Below, piece by piece: positions 18,271 to 27,438 of a DNA stretch of 64,000 nucleotides (position 1 is the first letter of the stretch; every line of letters begins with the position of its first letter). The notes beneath the pieces are model-generated. The model was given only the letters and a program-made list of their open reading frames with translations, did not search any database and was not told the DNA's origin. Both the position numbers and the translations under genes were made by a program. The stretch comes from Marinisporobacter sp. (GTDB lineage Bacteria; Bacillota; Clostridia; Peptostreptococcales; Thermotaleaceae): NCBI GenBank assembly GCA_025210395.1, contig JAOARV010000032.1, forward strand, positions 83,215 through 147,214. Direction: 5' to 3'.

Positions 18271-19443
18271 TTATAAATGTGCTTCTTCTGCCTTTATTAT
18301 AGCATTTTTGGTAGCTAATGGACCTACTATTTCTGTAATAATAGTTGTTGCCAATAAAATGGTGATCACAAGTGATCCTAGTTCAGTACCTGGGAATTCT
18401 CTATTTACAACGATTGCAAGTCCTACAGCAACTCCTACTTGAGATAATAATCCAAAACCGATATATTTCTTTACTACGTTAGGAGCATTAGAGATAACTC
18501 CTCCAACAGAAGCACCTAATATTTTACCGATGATCCTAAATAGTAAATAACAAACTCCTATGATTCCAATATGAGGCAGTAAAGAGATATCAAGTCTTGC
18601 ACCTGCTAATGTAAAAAATGCGGCAATGATAGGTGGTGAAAAGCTTTCAACACTTGAAAATGCTCTTCTACTATTAGAAGATATATTTGCAATAACGACT
18701 CCTAAAGCCATTGCACAAAGGAGTGGAGATAAATGAAATTTAGTAGCCACACCAACAAGTAAGATAATCATTCCTGTAATAAAGGGAAGTAATTCTCCTT
18801 CTTTTTTGGAAATTCTTACTAAATAGGTTAAAATGATTCCAAGTACTGCACCTACTAAAATAGATAATACAATCTCCATAATAGGATGAACTAAAATCTT
18901 ATAAATAGTAACGGTCTCATGTTTGATGAATACCTTTGCGATGGAAGCCGCAATTGCATAAATCATCAAACAAATGGCATCGTCTATAGCAACAACTCCA
19001 AGTAATGTACTAGTGAGAGGTCCTTTTGCATTGTATTCTCTCAAAACCATAACGGTGGCTGCTGGAGCAGTAGCTGAAGATACAGCCCCTAAGATTAAAG
19101 CAGTAGATATATTTTTTGTTAATAAATAAGTAATGCCAGTGACCAATACAAATGCTGCTAAAGCCTCGCAAGTTGCAATAACAAATATAGATTTACCTAA
19201 TTTTTTAATAACGGATAACTGAAGCTCACTTCCTATGTTAAAAGCGATGATTCCTAAAGCAAAATCACTTAAAAAAGATAATTTTTCTATCATTTCACCA
19301 TTAACAATATTAAAACCAGATGTTCCTAATAGAAGGCCTGCTATGATATATCCAGCAACAGCTGGAACCCTAAATTTGTTCATAAGCTTTCCAAATAAAA
19401 TACCTACAATAAGTGCAATACCTAAACTGATAAATGGATTCAT
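18271..19443 (-). CDS. Cation:proton antiporter, CPA2 family
   Basis: A 390-residue protein that is almost wholly hydrophobic, with about 12 membrane helices. N-terminal LGIALIVGILFGKLMNKFRVPAV and the AIDDA motif of CPA-type exchangers (VVAIDDAICLMIY near 155) are clear. It exchanges Na+ or K+ for H+ across the membrane. No TrkA-N/RCK domain follows; regulation may instead come from the PII-like protein encoded next. The ribosome binding site GAGGTG precedes the ATG. Confidence 0.88.
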   Translation of the reverse strand: MNPFISLGIALIVGILFGKLMNKFRVPAVAGYIIAGLLLGTSGFNIVNGEMIEKLSFLSDFALGIIAFNIGSELQLSVIKKLGKSIFVIATCEALAAFVLVTGITYLLTKNISTALILGAVSSATAPAATVMVLREYNAKGPLTSTLLGVVAIDDAICLMIYAIAASIAKVFIKHETVTIYKILVHPIMEIVLSILVGAVLGIILTYLVRISKKEGELLPFITGMIILLVGVATKFHLSPLLCAMALGVVIANISSNSRRAFSSVESFSPPIIAAFFTLAGARLDISLLPHIGIIGVCYLLFRIIGKILGASVGGVISNAPNVVKKYIGFGLLSQVGVAVGLAIVVNREFPGTELGSLVITILLATTIITEIVGPLATKNAIIKAEEAHL

Positions 19444-19755
19444 AAATTAACACCTCACTTGATTTATTTTTATAGGAACGTAAAAAGCATGCTACAAATT
19501 TTACGCCTAACCTATATACTATTCCTAATAATAAAATAAGTAAAATTCTATTTAGAATGAGAATACCTTGTTTTTTGTCAAATTTTTTGGTTATTTAAGT
19601 TTTTGTATCTTGTATACAATGACGCTATGAATTCCTTCATCTTTCATAAATGAAAAGCTTTTCATAGGGAAATATGAAAAAGAATAAAAAAAATTAGAGG
19701 TGAATGAGAGGAAAGGAAATAGATTTTTTATGATTTGTGAAGTTTTGAATCATAT
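19444..19755. other. Intergenic region upstream of the CPA2 antiporter
   Basis: No gene is supported here. A perfect 10-bp palindrome TTGTATACAA lies at about 19612-19621. The promoter of the antiporter gene should lie in this stretch; I see no clear consensus boxes. Confidence 0.4.
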
Positions 19756-19784
19756 AAAAAAGCACCCATATTGGGTGCTTTTTA
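19755..19784 (-). terminator. Terminator of the NhaC gene
   Basis: AAAGCACCC and GGGTGCTTT pair around ATATT; on the minus strand the stem is followed by TTTTTTATATG. It lies 11 bases after the nhaC stop codon. Confidence 0.88.
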
Positions 19785-19794
19785 GGTGTGTGAT

Positions 19795-21258
19795 TTATTT
19801 TACAGTTGCTTTTGCGTGCTTTTTAAGTTTTACTTGTGGTTCTGATGGTAATCCAAATAAAGGAATTAATCGATCTAAACCAGTTAATGTTAAGATTAAG
19901 ATAGAACCAACAGCAACCATAGCCATTACATTGTATTTAATGATTTCAATTGCAACGAATTCATGTAGTGGATATACTGCAGAGGCAATAGCTACATAGA
20001 ACCCCATATATACGTGCCATGGAATAAGCTGAGAACCAAACACGCCTAATGCATCTCCAAAAGTTGCATTTCTTAAACGAAGCTTATACATATCTTCTTC
20101 ACTTGCTTCTACGTTTTCATCTGTTAAGTTTTTTAGGATAGGTCCAATTGTAACGATTTGAGCCATTTCATCAGATAAAGCTGCATTTCCAAGAATGGAA
20201 AGTAAACCATTTGCAAACATAAGTTGTCTTACATTTGAAACAATACTTGAAATGAAATTTGAGATTGGAGCAAATGCTTTGATTCTGCCCATGATTCCAC
20301 CAAAGGCACCAACCCACATCATCATAACAATAACCCATTTTCCAGCTTCTTCAAATCCAGAGTAGATCAAACCTAAAAATCCATTATCACCAGTAACTGA
20401 TGTAACTGTACCTGCAATAAGACCACAGATTAATGATGCGATGATCCCTAGTCCTAAACAAGCAAGAGTTGGTAATCCTTTAATAGCTACAACTAGTACT
20501 ACTAATAAAGGAATAATCATATAATAAGGTACTCCTTCTTTTACTTGGTTGAGTAGAGTAACAGCTGCGGGTTTCTTATCAGCTAGATAGTCTATAACAT
20601 CAGGTGAGATTTGACTGATTGCATCAGAAGCGTTTGCAGTTGTATTAGGTAGCCCTATACTTAAACCAAAAATGATTACTCCAGCTACAACAAGACAAAG
20701 CATAGACCAAACACCTTGGTGTCTAATTCTGTGAATAACTTCAACCTTTTGAATACCTGAACTAACTACTGTAGTATCTGAAATAAGTCCGATATTATCT
20801 CCAAAGCAAGCTCCACCAGCTATAGAAGCAGTAGTAAGTAAGATATTTCCATCTACAATATGGTTTAACCATAAAAAGATTGGTGCACATGCTGCGAATG
20901 TTCCCCATGAAGTGCCTGTAGCAATAGATAAAACGGCAGTAACAACAAATCCTGTAACTGCAACTGTCTTTGCAGTCATACCAAGGCTAAGTGCCATGTT
21001 AATGATGGATGCTCCTACACCAGTAGCCATGAAAGCTTCAGCCATGGCGTAAGCTGCCATTAAGATAAAGAATACTAATTGCATTTCTTTAACATTTTCA
21101 ACTGCACAGTCAACGATTTCATTAAATTTAAGTCTCTCCGTAATAATTGCAATAATTGCTGCATATACAGTTGCTAATGGTGCTGCTAGTAATGCATCAA
21201 AACCAGAAATCATAAGTCCTGCCATCACAAAAACAGGCGATAGTTTTAAAAGTCCCAT
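19795..21258 (-). CDS. nhaC: NhaC-family Na+/H+ antiporter
   Basis: A 487-residue integral membrane protein with about 11-12 helices. The motifs TGTSWGTFAACAPIFLWL and GGACFGDNIGLISDTTVVSS in the first half are typical of the NhaC family, where the GDN-x-S-x-ISDTT region lines the ion path. It exports Na+ in exchange for protons. The start follows AGGAGG directly. The gene stands alone, with a possible structured leader upstream and its own terminator. Confidence 0.92.
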   Translation of the reverse strand: MGLLKLSPVFVMAGLMISGFDALLAAPLATVYAAIIAIITERLKFNEIVDCAVENVKEMQLVFFILMAAYAMAEAFMATGVGASIINMALSLGMTAKTVAVTGFVVTAVLSIATGTSWGTFAACAPIFLWLNHIVDGNILLTTASIAGGACFGDNIGLISDTTVVSSGIQKVEVIHRIRHQGVWSMLCLVVAGVIIFGLSIGLPNTTANASDAISQISPDVIDYLADKKPAAVTLLNQVKEGVPYYMIIPLLVVLVVAIKGLPTLACLGLGIIASLICGLIAGTVTSVTGDNGFLGLIYSGFEEAGKWVIVMMMWVGAFGGIMGRIKAFAPISNFISSIVSNVRQLMFANGLLSILGNAALSDEMAQIVTIGPILKNLTDENVEASEEDMYKLRLRNATFGDALGVFGSQLIPWHVYMGFYVAIASAVYPLHEFVAIEIIKYNVMAMVAVGSILILTLTGLDRLIPLFGLPSEPQVKLKKHAKATVK

Positions 21259-21309
21259 TAAAAAAGTCCTCCTCTTAAGGTTATAAAATTTGATTGTTTA
21301 AAGGATGCA

Positions 21310-21350
21310 ACTACCTAGTAGGCTCCCCTTAATTGCAAGGCCCCCTTCCT
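21310..21350 (-). promoter_or_regulatory. Structured G-rich leader of the NhaC gene
   Basis: On the minus strand TAGG pairs with CCTA, then an internal loop of AAGGGGG opposite GGAG, then CCTT pairs with AAGG around GCAATT; a small CTAC/GTAG hairpin follows. It lies about 50-90 bases before the start codon. Its shape and position suggest a cation-sensing leader, but I cannot assign it to a known class from sequence alone. Confidence 0.4.
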
Positions 21351-21959
21351 ATTAATATGTAACGTGAAAGGTGTGTAAATAGTGTGTGATGATAAACTTT
21401 TAACAATAATAGTATAACATCTTTTAGGCGGAAATTCTGAAAATAGACTATTGGGAATCTTCAGAATATAAAAATGGATATAGCGTATGTATCTTTTGGA
21501 ATTGCTGTAGTTGTAAGAAAATAAAAGTTGCTGAGAAGGGAAAAGGTTTACACATGTTAACAAATCTTAATAATACTAATGATTTTTAAAATTCAGAAAA
21601 ACAAAATAATAGTTGTTGAGCCATGTAGTGTTTTGTAAGGAAAAGGTAAAAAATAAAGGGAACTATAGCTAAAAAGAGGAGATCTTGTTTATATGTAGAA
21701 GAAATACATTGATTGAACAAGGAGATATTTAGTTTAGTTTTTTTTGAAAATGTCTAAAAAAATCATCGTGATACAATGATAAGATATGGTAAAATGTTAA
21801 AAAGACAATTATGAATATCCAGATATAGATTTCTCATTTATACATCTAACTTATGAGAAGTCTTTAAAGGGTTGGAAGAATGTTTTGATTAAGAAATCTA
21901 CAGAGATGTAAATGAGAATTAGAAAATAAAGAAGTAGCGCTGTTAAGAGGAGGAAGTAT
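21351..21959. other. Intergenic region between nhaC and the TetR gene
   Basis: Six hundred bases with stops in all frames and no convincing gene. A TATACT at about 21410-21415 on the minus strand may serve nhaC. The TetR promoter must lie in the right half; no clear operator dyad was seen. Confidence 0.4.
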
Positions 21960-22535
21960 ATGACGGCTAAAAAAATAAAAGAAGCTACATTTGAATTAGT
22001 TGCTAAAAAAGGATATGAGGGAACAACACTAGCAGAGGTTGCCAGATTGGTTGGCATAAAGAAGCCTTCTATATATGCTCATTTTCCAAGTAAAGAAGAG
22101 ATTTTTATTACGGTTTTACAAGAGGAAGTAAATAATTTTTGTGATCATATTGATCATATAGAAATAGATATTCAAAATAAGCCTATAGAAAAAATATTTA
22201 TGGAAATATTAAAAAAAGGAATGGATTATTTTTATCAAAATTTAATTAGAAAAGGATTTTGGAGAAATGTATTATTCTGTGCCTGTTGTATGCTAAAGGA
22301 TAGAATTAATATAAGCACGATCCCTCTCAAGGAAAAAATTTATTATAAACTTTTTCATATGATCAAAGAAAAAATAGAGAATGGAGAAATTGAAGAGCAA
22401 AGTCCAGACGCTTTGATTTATTCTTTTGAATGTGTTATGCATGGGAATTTTACAATGCTTTTATATGATAAATTTGATTATAAAAAATTGGAAAAGAGTT
22501 GTCAAATTTATTGGAGCGACCTAAGTAAAGAATGA
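21960..22535 (+). CDS. TetR/AcrR family transcriptional regulator
   Basis: The N-terminal helix-turn-helix is typical: AATFELVAKKGYEGTTLAEV-like start and GIKKPSIYAHFPSKEEIF near residues 33-50. The remaining 140 residues are an all-helical ligand domain with several Cys residues (CACCMLK near 103). It starts behind GAGGAAG. A terminator follows. The target is unknown; such regulators often control nearby export pumps, and a MATE pump lies 6 kb downstream. Confidence 0.9.
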   Translation: MTAKKIKEATFELVAKKGYEGTTLAEVARLVGIKKPSIYAHFPSKEEIFITVLQEEVNNFCDHIDHIEIDIQNKPIEKIFMEILKKGMDYFYQNLIRKGFWRNVLFCACCMLKDRINISTIPLKEKIYYKLFHMIKEKIENGEIEEQSPDALIYSFECVMHGNFTMLLYDKFDYKKLEKSCQIYWSDLSKE

Positions 22536-22563
22536 AAAGGGATAAAACTGCAAGGTTATAAAG

Positions 22564-22602
22564 GTAAAAAAGATGCAAAAAGATTTTTTGCATCTTTTTT
22601 GT
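22564..22602. terminator. Bidirectional terminator
   Basis: AAAAAAGATGCAAAAA and TTTTTGCATCTTTTTT pair almost perfectly around a two- to three-base loop, giving a U-tract on either strand between convergent genes. Confidence 0.88.
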
Positions 22603-22607
22603 ATAGA

Positions 22608-22799
22608 TTATTCTACAAAGCTATCACAATAATTTTTATAATCTGTATTGAATTGAGCATAAGAATTTTCTACATCTTCAATATGATAGACATTTGCTAA
22701 TTCTTTTATAAAATCTTGAGGAAGGATACCAGAATGATTAATTAATTCTAAAACTTGCTGTTTTGTTGCTTCAGGACTTAAAATATTATTTTTATGCAT
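22608..22799 (-). CDS. Small protein of unknown function
   Basis: A 63-residue acidic protein, soluble, with predicted helices and no Cys motif beyond one Cys near the end. AAGGGGTG lies six bases before the ATG at 22799, which is preferred over the GTG at 22808. I do not recognise the family. Its good ribosome binding site and the terminator after it support a real gene. Confidence 0.6.
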   Translation of the reverse strand: MHKNNILSPEATKQQVLELINHSGILPQDFIKELANVYHIEDVENSYAQFNTDYKNYCDSFVE

Positions 22800-23167
22800 G
22801 AACAACACCCCTTTAATTTATTTAAACTAAAGATTAAGATCTTTTCAATACACCAATACATATATATGACATATTAAAATAAATGATATACAAAACAACT
22901 TTCACGACAACAATAATATAACATATTACTGCGTATAAATCAACATATATACTGTGTGAAATTAAAAAAAGGATAATTATCATAATAAGAGTAAATGATT
23001 AAGGATAGCTGTATAGATATAAATAACAAAGAAAAGTAGTAAATATTTTGATACAAATGATGAGTAATAGAAGGTAAATATTGTATTTTGACGAATAAAG
23101 ATAATAAGTATATAAAAACTAAAGAAACGATGATTTTTAGGTTTAAAAAGAGGGTGTTAGAATAGAT
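22800..23167. other. Divergent intergenic region with a possible Fur-like site
   Basis: No gene is seen. GATAATTATCATAATAA at about 22972-22988 resembles part of a Fur box (GATAAT/ATTATC hexamers) upstream of the AraC gene. The match is much weaker than the one upstream of feoA. Confidence 0.35.
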
Positions 23168-24145
23168 ATGACAATGAAAAAGAATATAATGGATGAGTAT
23201 TATAAATATGTGGAAGATAAGTATTGTATGAAAACATTAGATGAAGTATTGGGAAAAAAATATTTTATTAAAGATCAATTTGGTGGAGGAAGTTTTTTTA
23301 GAATAAAAATAGAGGAAGGGTTAGAAGTATCAGGATTTGATATTTCTAAGATAGATATGGAGTTTGATAATAGAATGACTCATGAGGATGTTCTAGAAGT
23401 GGGATATTGCTATCGTGGAGACACAAAGATTTTATCTTTACCTGACCATAAAGAATATACATTTAAAAAAGATGATATTTGTATTTATAGAACATTGAAT
23501 AGGTTAGATCATTTTAAATTTAAACATAGAAATTGTAAAACTATATCTATTCATATGGATTTTAATGCTATTAAAAATGCTATCCATTCAATTTGGGAAG
23601 ATCAACTCATCGTAGATTGGCAGGAAAATATTGATAATATATTTAATGGAAAGGTTTTGATTATAGAAAAAGCTAGTTATGATTTAAGAAAAATAGCCCA
23701 AGAAATGGATACGATTTCTAGTGATAATATGATGGGGTATATGAAATTAAAATTAAAAACCATTGAGCTTTTAGCTACTTTTCTTGAACAAAAATCAAAA
23801 GAAAGCTTGAAAAATATTAAAAACAAAGATATAGAAGAAATTACTCAGGCGAAAGAGATTATCAATAAAAATATTGAAAATACACCTTCTGTTAAAGCTT
23901 TAGCCGCTCAATTAAATATAAGTGTTTATAAACTACAAAAAGGGTTTAAAGATTTTACAGGGGATACGGTCTATGAATATATAAAGAAAGTAAAAATGGA
24001 AAAGGCAAAATATTTATTGAAAAATACGAGTTTATCTATTTTAGAAATTGCAAATGAAATAGGCTATGAGAATCCAAGTAAATTTGCGAATATATTTAAA
24101 AGGTATAATGAGATAACACCTTTAAAATATAGAAAATCAAGATGA
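23168..24145 (+). CDS. AraC family transcriptional regulator
   Basis: A 325-residue protein with a C-terminal AraC DNA-binding domain (about 225-325): KALAAQLNISVYKLQKGFK for the first helix-turn-helix, and ILEIANEIGYENPSKFANIF plus TPLKYRK for the second. The N-terminal 200 residues are a cupin-like sensor. It lies just upstream of feoABC and downstream of a weak Fur-like sequence, and AraC proteins with this kind of N-terminus often respond to iron or siderophores. Control of the feo operon is possible but not shown. Confidence 0.9.
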   Translation: MTMKKNIMDEYYKYVEDKYCMKTLDEVLGKKYFIKDQFGGGSFFRIKIEEGLEVSGFDISKIDMEFDNRMTHEDVLEVGYCYRGDTKILSLPDHKEYTFKKDDICIYRTLNRLDHFKFKHRNCKTISIHMDFNAIKNAIHSIWEDQLIVDWQENIDNIFNGKVLIIEKASYDLRKIAQEMDTISSDNMMGYMKLKLKTIELLATFLEQKSKESLKNIKNKDIEEITQAKEIINKNIENTPSVKALAAQLNISVYKLQKGFKDFTGDTVYEYIKKVKMEKAKYLLKNTSLSILEIANEIGYENPSKFANIFKRYNEITPLKYRKSR

Positions 24146-24184
24146 GAAGATTAGACTATATAAAAAATAAGTAATGATAGTATG

Positions 24185-24247
24185 AAAATGCTCTAAATAA
24201 AATAAAGATCATTAAATTGATTTTTGTTTTTTGGAGCATTTTTTGTT
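24185..24247 (+). terminator. Terminator after the AraC gene
   Basis: AAAATGCTC pairs with GAGCATTTT across an A/T-rich arm whose AAATAAAATAAAGATC and GATTTTTGTTTTTT parts can also pair; a T-run follows. Confidence 0.65.
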
Positions 24248-24259
24248 TGTTTTGGAGTA

Positions 24260-24278
24260 GAAAATGATAATCATTATC
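24260..24278 (+). promoter_or_regulatory. Fur box of the feoABC promoter
   Basis: GAAAATGATAATCATTATC matches the 19-base Fur consensus GATAATGATAATCATTATC at 18 positions. TATAAT follows at 24281-24286, so bound Fur would block RNA polymerase. This predicts iron repression of feoABC. Confidence 0.88.
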
Positions 24279-24429
24279 AATATAATATTTCTAGGAAAGG
24301 AATCAAAAAACATGAGTCAAAGGAAAGATAAAAGAATGAGGAAAACATAGAGAGTTAATGAAGAACAGAAAGAAATATTATGATTTGCACAAAGAAATGG
24401 ATCTATAAGAGGAGAGGAGAGGTGATTTG

Positions 24430-24657
24430 ATGACTCGCTTAAATTTACAAAAGGAAAACACTATATGTAAAATTGTAGAGTTAGAAGGAGCAAATAGATT
24501 TATTAGTAAAATAACAGCTATGGGGCTGACAAATGGAACATTGATAGAAGTAATTCAAAATAATAAAAAGTTTCCAGTTTTATTGTTTGCTAGAGATACG
24601 ATGATTGCTGTAAGTAAAGAGGAAGCTAAAAAAATTCTTGTAAAGGAGGTGTCTTAA
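24430..24657 (+). CDS. feoA: FeoA, ferrous iron transport accessory protein
   Basis: A 75-residue SH3-like protein. The pattern ISKITAMGLTNGTLIEVIQNN is the FeoA core. It supports the FeoB permease at the cytoplasmic face. The ATG at 24430 follows GAGAGGTGATTTG; the frame reaches a TTG at 24427. Its stop codon directly abuts the feoB start. The Fur box lies 150 bp upstream. Confidence 0.9.
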   Translation: MTRLNLQKENTICKIVELEGANRFISKITAMGLTNGTLIEVIQNNKKFPVLLFARDTMIAVSKEEAKKILVKEVS

Positions 24658-26718
24658 ATGGAGAGTGTAGCTATACAAGGTCCTATTAAAATAGGGCTTG
24701 CAGGACAGCCTAATACAGGGAAATCAACACTTTTCAATAGATTGACTGGCGCAAAGCAGCATGTAGGAAATTGGCCAGGAAAAACTGTTGAACAAAAACA
24801 AGGGATCTTTCAATTTAATGATAAAAAATATAGCCTTGTAGATTTGCCTGGAACCTATAGCTTGACTGCTAATTCATCAGAAGAGCTTATTGCTAGAAAT
24901 TTTATTATTTCTGATGAAGTGGATATGATTATTACGATGGTGGATGCATCTCAGCTAGAGAGAAGTATGTATTTGCTTTCAGAGATGGTAGGGATGAATG
25001 TTCCTATAATTGCAGTGCTAAATATGACCGATGTTGCTAGAGAACAAGGGAAAAGCATTAATATTAAAAAGCTACAAGAAAAATTAGGGATACCTATTGT
25101 AACTATGGTTGCTGCAAAAGGAGAAGGTGTTGAAGGTCTTTTAGAAAAAGTTCAAATAATAGAAGAAGATCAAAAAATTCTTTATACAGATCCTATGGTA
25201 AAAATATATGAGGATATCTTTAAAGAAGAATTTAATGAGCTTATGAAAATTCTACCAGATGGAGGAATAGGAAATTGTAGTAATAGTTGGATTGGTATAA
25301 GATTGCTTGAAAAAGATGAACAAATTGTTAAGCTTGTCAAAGAAAAGGTCACAAAAGATAAATGGGAAATGATTCATTCTATTATCAAAAAAAGTACAGA
25401 TGGATCGTTAAAAGCAGCTAATTGTAGGTATGCATGGATAGAAAGTGTCTTAAAGGATGTGTTGACAAAAAAACAAGAGTACTCTTTAAAAAGGAGAGGA
25501 TTCGATAAACTAGCTACTCATAGAATTTTTGGAAAACCTATTGCAGCTTTAATGATGATAGCAGGATTTATTGGGAGTATGGTAATTGCTATGCCATTTA
25601 TGATGGGGATAGGTAGGATACTTCCATGGATTTCCTTAACCTTAAGAGATATTTTATTAGATAAGGGAGTGTCCTATTGGATTGTTTCTTTAGTAACAGA
25701 AGCTGTTATTCCTGGATTATCAATGGCAGTAATTATGGGAGGATTTATTGCAGGCGTTGTATTTATTTTCGGATTTATGGAAGATGTGGGATATATGGCG
25801 AGAGTTGCTTATGTGTTTGATACAACTATGAACAAGATTGGTTTACATGGGAAATCTATTATGCCCTTTATTACAAGTTTTGGTTGTAATATGGCAGGAA
25901 TCACTGGATCGAGAGTAATAGAATCATGGCAACAAAGGCTCCTTACTATTACTACGAGTATGGTTGTACCTTGTGCAGCTATGTGGGGGGTTATAGGATT
26001 AGTAGGAAGTTTATTTTTTGGTGCAAATGCCATATGGGTGATTGTAGCTTTATTTATATGTTCTATTTTCTATGTTATTTTCACCTCTTGGATTTTCAGA
26101 ACAAAATTTATAAAAGAAGAAAATGGTATGGGACTTATTATGGAGCTTCCACCTTATCATAAACCTAATTGGAAAGGAATTTTCGCTCACGTTTGGAGCA
26201 AAATAAAAAATGTTATGAAAAAAGCCTTTGTTGTAATTGTTGGAGTATCTGTTGTCATGTGGATATTATCGTATACAGCTGATGGAAACATTGAAAATAG
26301 TCCAATATATGCCATTGGAAAAACAGTAGAACCTATAGCTACTTTTTTAGGACTAGATTGGAGATTATTGATTGCATTACTTGTTTCTGTAATGAGTAGG
26401 GAAGGTGCTTTAGGTGTATTATCTATGCTGTTTGGAGTAGGATCAGGAACATCAAGCTTTTCTGGACTTATGATTTCAGGGGCTGTTCAGTTTGATCCAT
26501 CTGCTTTATCAACAGTTATGTTAGCTTCTATTTCAAAACCCTCGGCACTTGCTTTTATATTTGCTTATTATTTCAATGTTCCGTGTATGGCAGCTATTGC
26601 ATGCGTTAATGCTGAAACCCATTCTTTAAAATGGACCATTAAAATTGTGAGCTACTATATGCTGAGTGCTCTTATTATAGGTGCTGTTGCCTATCGAATA
26701 GGAACAATACTATTTTAG
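24658..26718 (+). CDS. feoB: FeoB, Fe2+ transporter
   Basis: A complete FeoB of 686 residues. The G domain has G1 GQPNTGKST (about 15-23), G3 DLPGTYS and NMTD (G4), followed by a helical GDI-like region and a membrane part with gate motifs: EDVGYMARVAYVFD with GCNMAGITGSR, and in the second half MSREGALGVLS. It imports Fe2+ in a GTP-dependent manner. AAAGGAGG inside the end of feoA serves as its ribosome binding site. Confidence 0.96.
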   Translation: MESVAIQGPIKIGLAGQPNTGKSTLFNRLTGAKQHVGNWPGKTVEQKQGIFQFNDKKYSLVDLPGTYSLTANSSEELIARNFIISDEVDMIITMVDASQLERSMYLLSEMVGMNVPIIAVLNMTDVAREQGKSINIKKLQEKLGIPIVTMVAAKGEGVEGLLEKVQIIEEDQKILYTDPMVKIYEDIFKEEFNELMKILPDGGIGNCSNSWIGIRLLEKDEQIVKLVKEKVTKDKWEMIHSIIKKSTDGSLKAANCRYAWIESVLKDVLTKKQEYSLKRRGFDKLATHRIFGKPIAALMMIAGFIGSMVIAMPFMMGIGRILPWISLTLRDILLDKGVSYWIVSLVTEAVIPGLSMAVIMGGFIAGVVFIFGFMEDVGYMARVAYVFDTTMNKIGLHGKSIMPFITSFGCNMAGITGSRVIESWQQRLLTITTSMVVPCAAMWGVIGLVGSLFFGANAIWVIVALFICSIFYVIFTSWIFRTKFIKEENGMGLIMELPPYHKPNWKGIFAHVWSKIKNVMKKAFVVIVGVSVVMWILSYTADGNIENSPIYAIGKTVEPIATFLGLDWRLLIALLVSVMSREGALGVLSMLFGVGSGTSSFSGLMISGAVQFDPSALSTVMLASISKPSALAFIFAYYFNVPCMAAIACVNAETHSLKWTIKIVSYYMLSALIIGAVAYRIGTILF

Positions 26719-26720
26719 AG

Positions 26721-26996
26721 GTGAGAGAATTGTTATTAGATAAAATATTACATATGTTAAATAGGGGAAGAATTCTATCCTATGAAGATTTAGCACAAAA
26801 TTTAAAAGTAGATCAAACACTTATTGAAGCAGCAATAAATCAGCTTGATCATATGGGGTATTTACAAAAGGTTCATAAAGGCTGTAATACTTGTAAGGGA
26901 TGTAGTAAAAGTAGTATGGAAAGAAATATAATGCATGTATGGACCCTTTCTAAAGAAGGTAAAGATTATTTAAAAGGTATAAAAAAACCTTCTTGA
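26721..26996 (+). CDS. feoC: FeoC-like winged-helix protein
   Basis: A winged-helix pattern (LLDKILHMLNRGRILSYEDL, then IEAAINQLDHMGYLQKVHK) ends in a Cys cluster C-N-T-C-K-G-C near residue 55, which suits an Fe-S or redox-sensing FeoC. It follows feoB by two bases. The start is uncertain: GTG at 26721, or TTG at 26730, which has better spacing from GAGGTGAG. In FeoC the Cys-rich wing is thought to control FeoB stability. Confidence 0.8.
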   Translation: MRELLLDKILHMLNRGRILSYEDLAQNLKVDQTLIEAAINQLDHMGYLQKVHKGCNTCKGCSKSSMERNIMHVWTLSKEGKDYLKGIKKPS

Positions 26997-27019
26997 TCAA
27001 TTGTTCAAGAAGGTTTTTC
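26984..27019 (+). terminator. Terminator of feoABC
   Basis: AAAACCTTCTTGA pairs with TCAAGAAGGTTTTT; the stem overlaps the stop codon of the feoC-like gene. Confidence 0.88.
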
Positions 27020-27072
27020 ATTTAAAGAAATTGTTTATAGATAACTTTAGCAATTAGATAAAAGGATGGTGA

Positions 27073-27438
27073 ATGATAAAAATGAAATCAAAACAAAAAT
27101 CAACCCTTTCGAAATTATTAAAATTTGCAGGAAAGCATCGCTTTTTCATTATACTTGCAATTTTCTTATCAGGAGTTATCATCATGCCCATTGCCATAAT
27201 TGTTATATTAGTTGTCTTTGATTGGCGGTTAGGGCTTGTTTGTTTAGCACCTATATTTTTAAGTTTATTGATTTTAAAGCAGATGATGGGAGGAAATAAT
27301 GCAGAATTTATGAAGACATATATGGATGCACTAGAAGATATGAACGCATCTGCTGTTGAATATGTTAGAGGTATTCCTGTGGTGAAGGTATTTCAGCAAG
27401 ATGATTCCTGTAGGAATTTTCATTCTCTTGCTAGATGA
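27073..27438 (+). pseudogene. ABC exporter gene A, deleted remnant
   Basis: The start (STLSKLLKFAGKHRFF) and the later segments VFDWRLGLVCLAPIFLSLL, YMDALEDMNASAVEYVRGIP and VVKVFQQD belong to a clostridial heterodimeric ABC exporter half. In intact relatives about 100 residues lie between the first helix and the FDWRLG segment; here they are joined directly. The frame runs out at about 27398 into out-of-frame sequence of the partner gene, so the ATPase domain is wholly absent. It cannot encode a working transporter half by itself. Confidence 0.72.

Noticed and set aside
19700..19999. Plus-strand open frame of 99 codons
   Set aside because: It crosses the nhaC terminator and continues antisense through the 3' end of nhaC.
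21315..21563. Minus-strand open frame of 82 codons upstream of nhaC
   Set aside because: No ribosome binding site, odd composition, and it covers the probable promoter and leader of nhaC.
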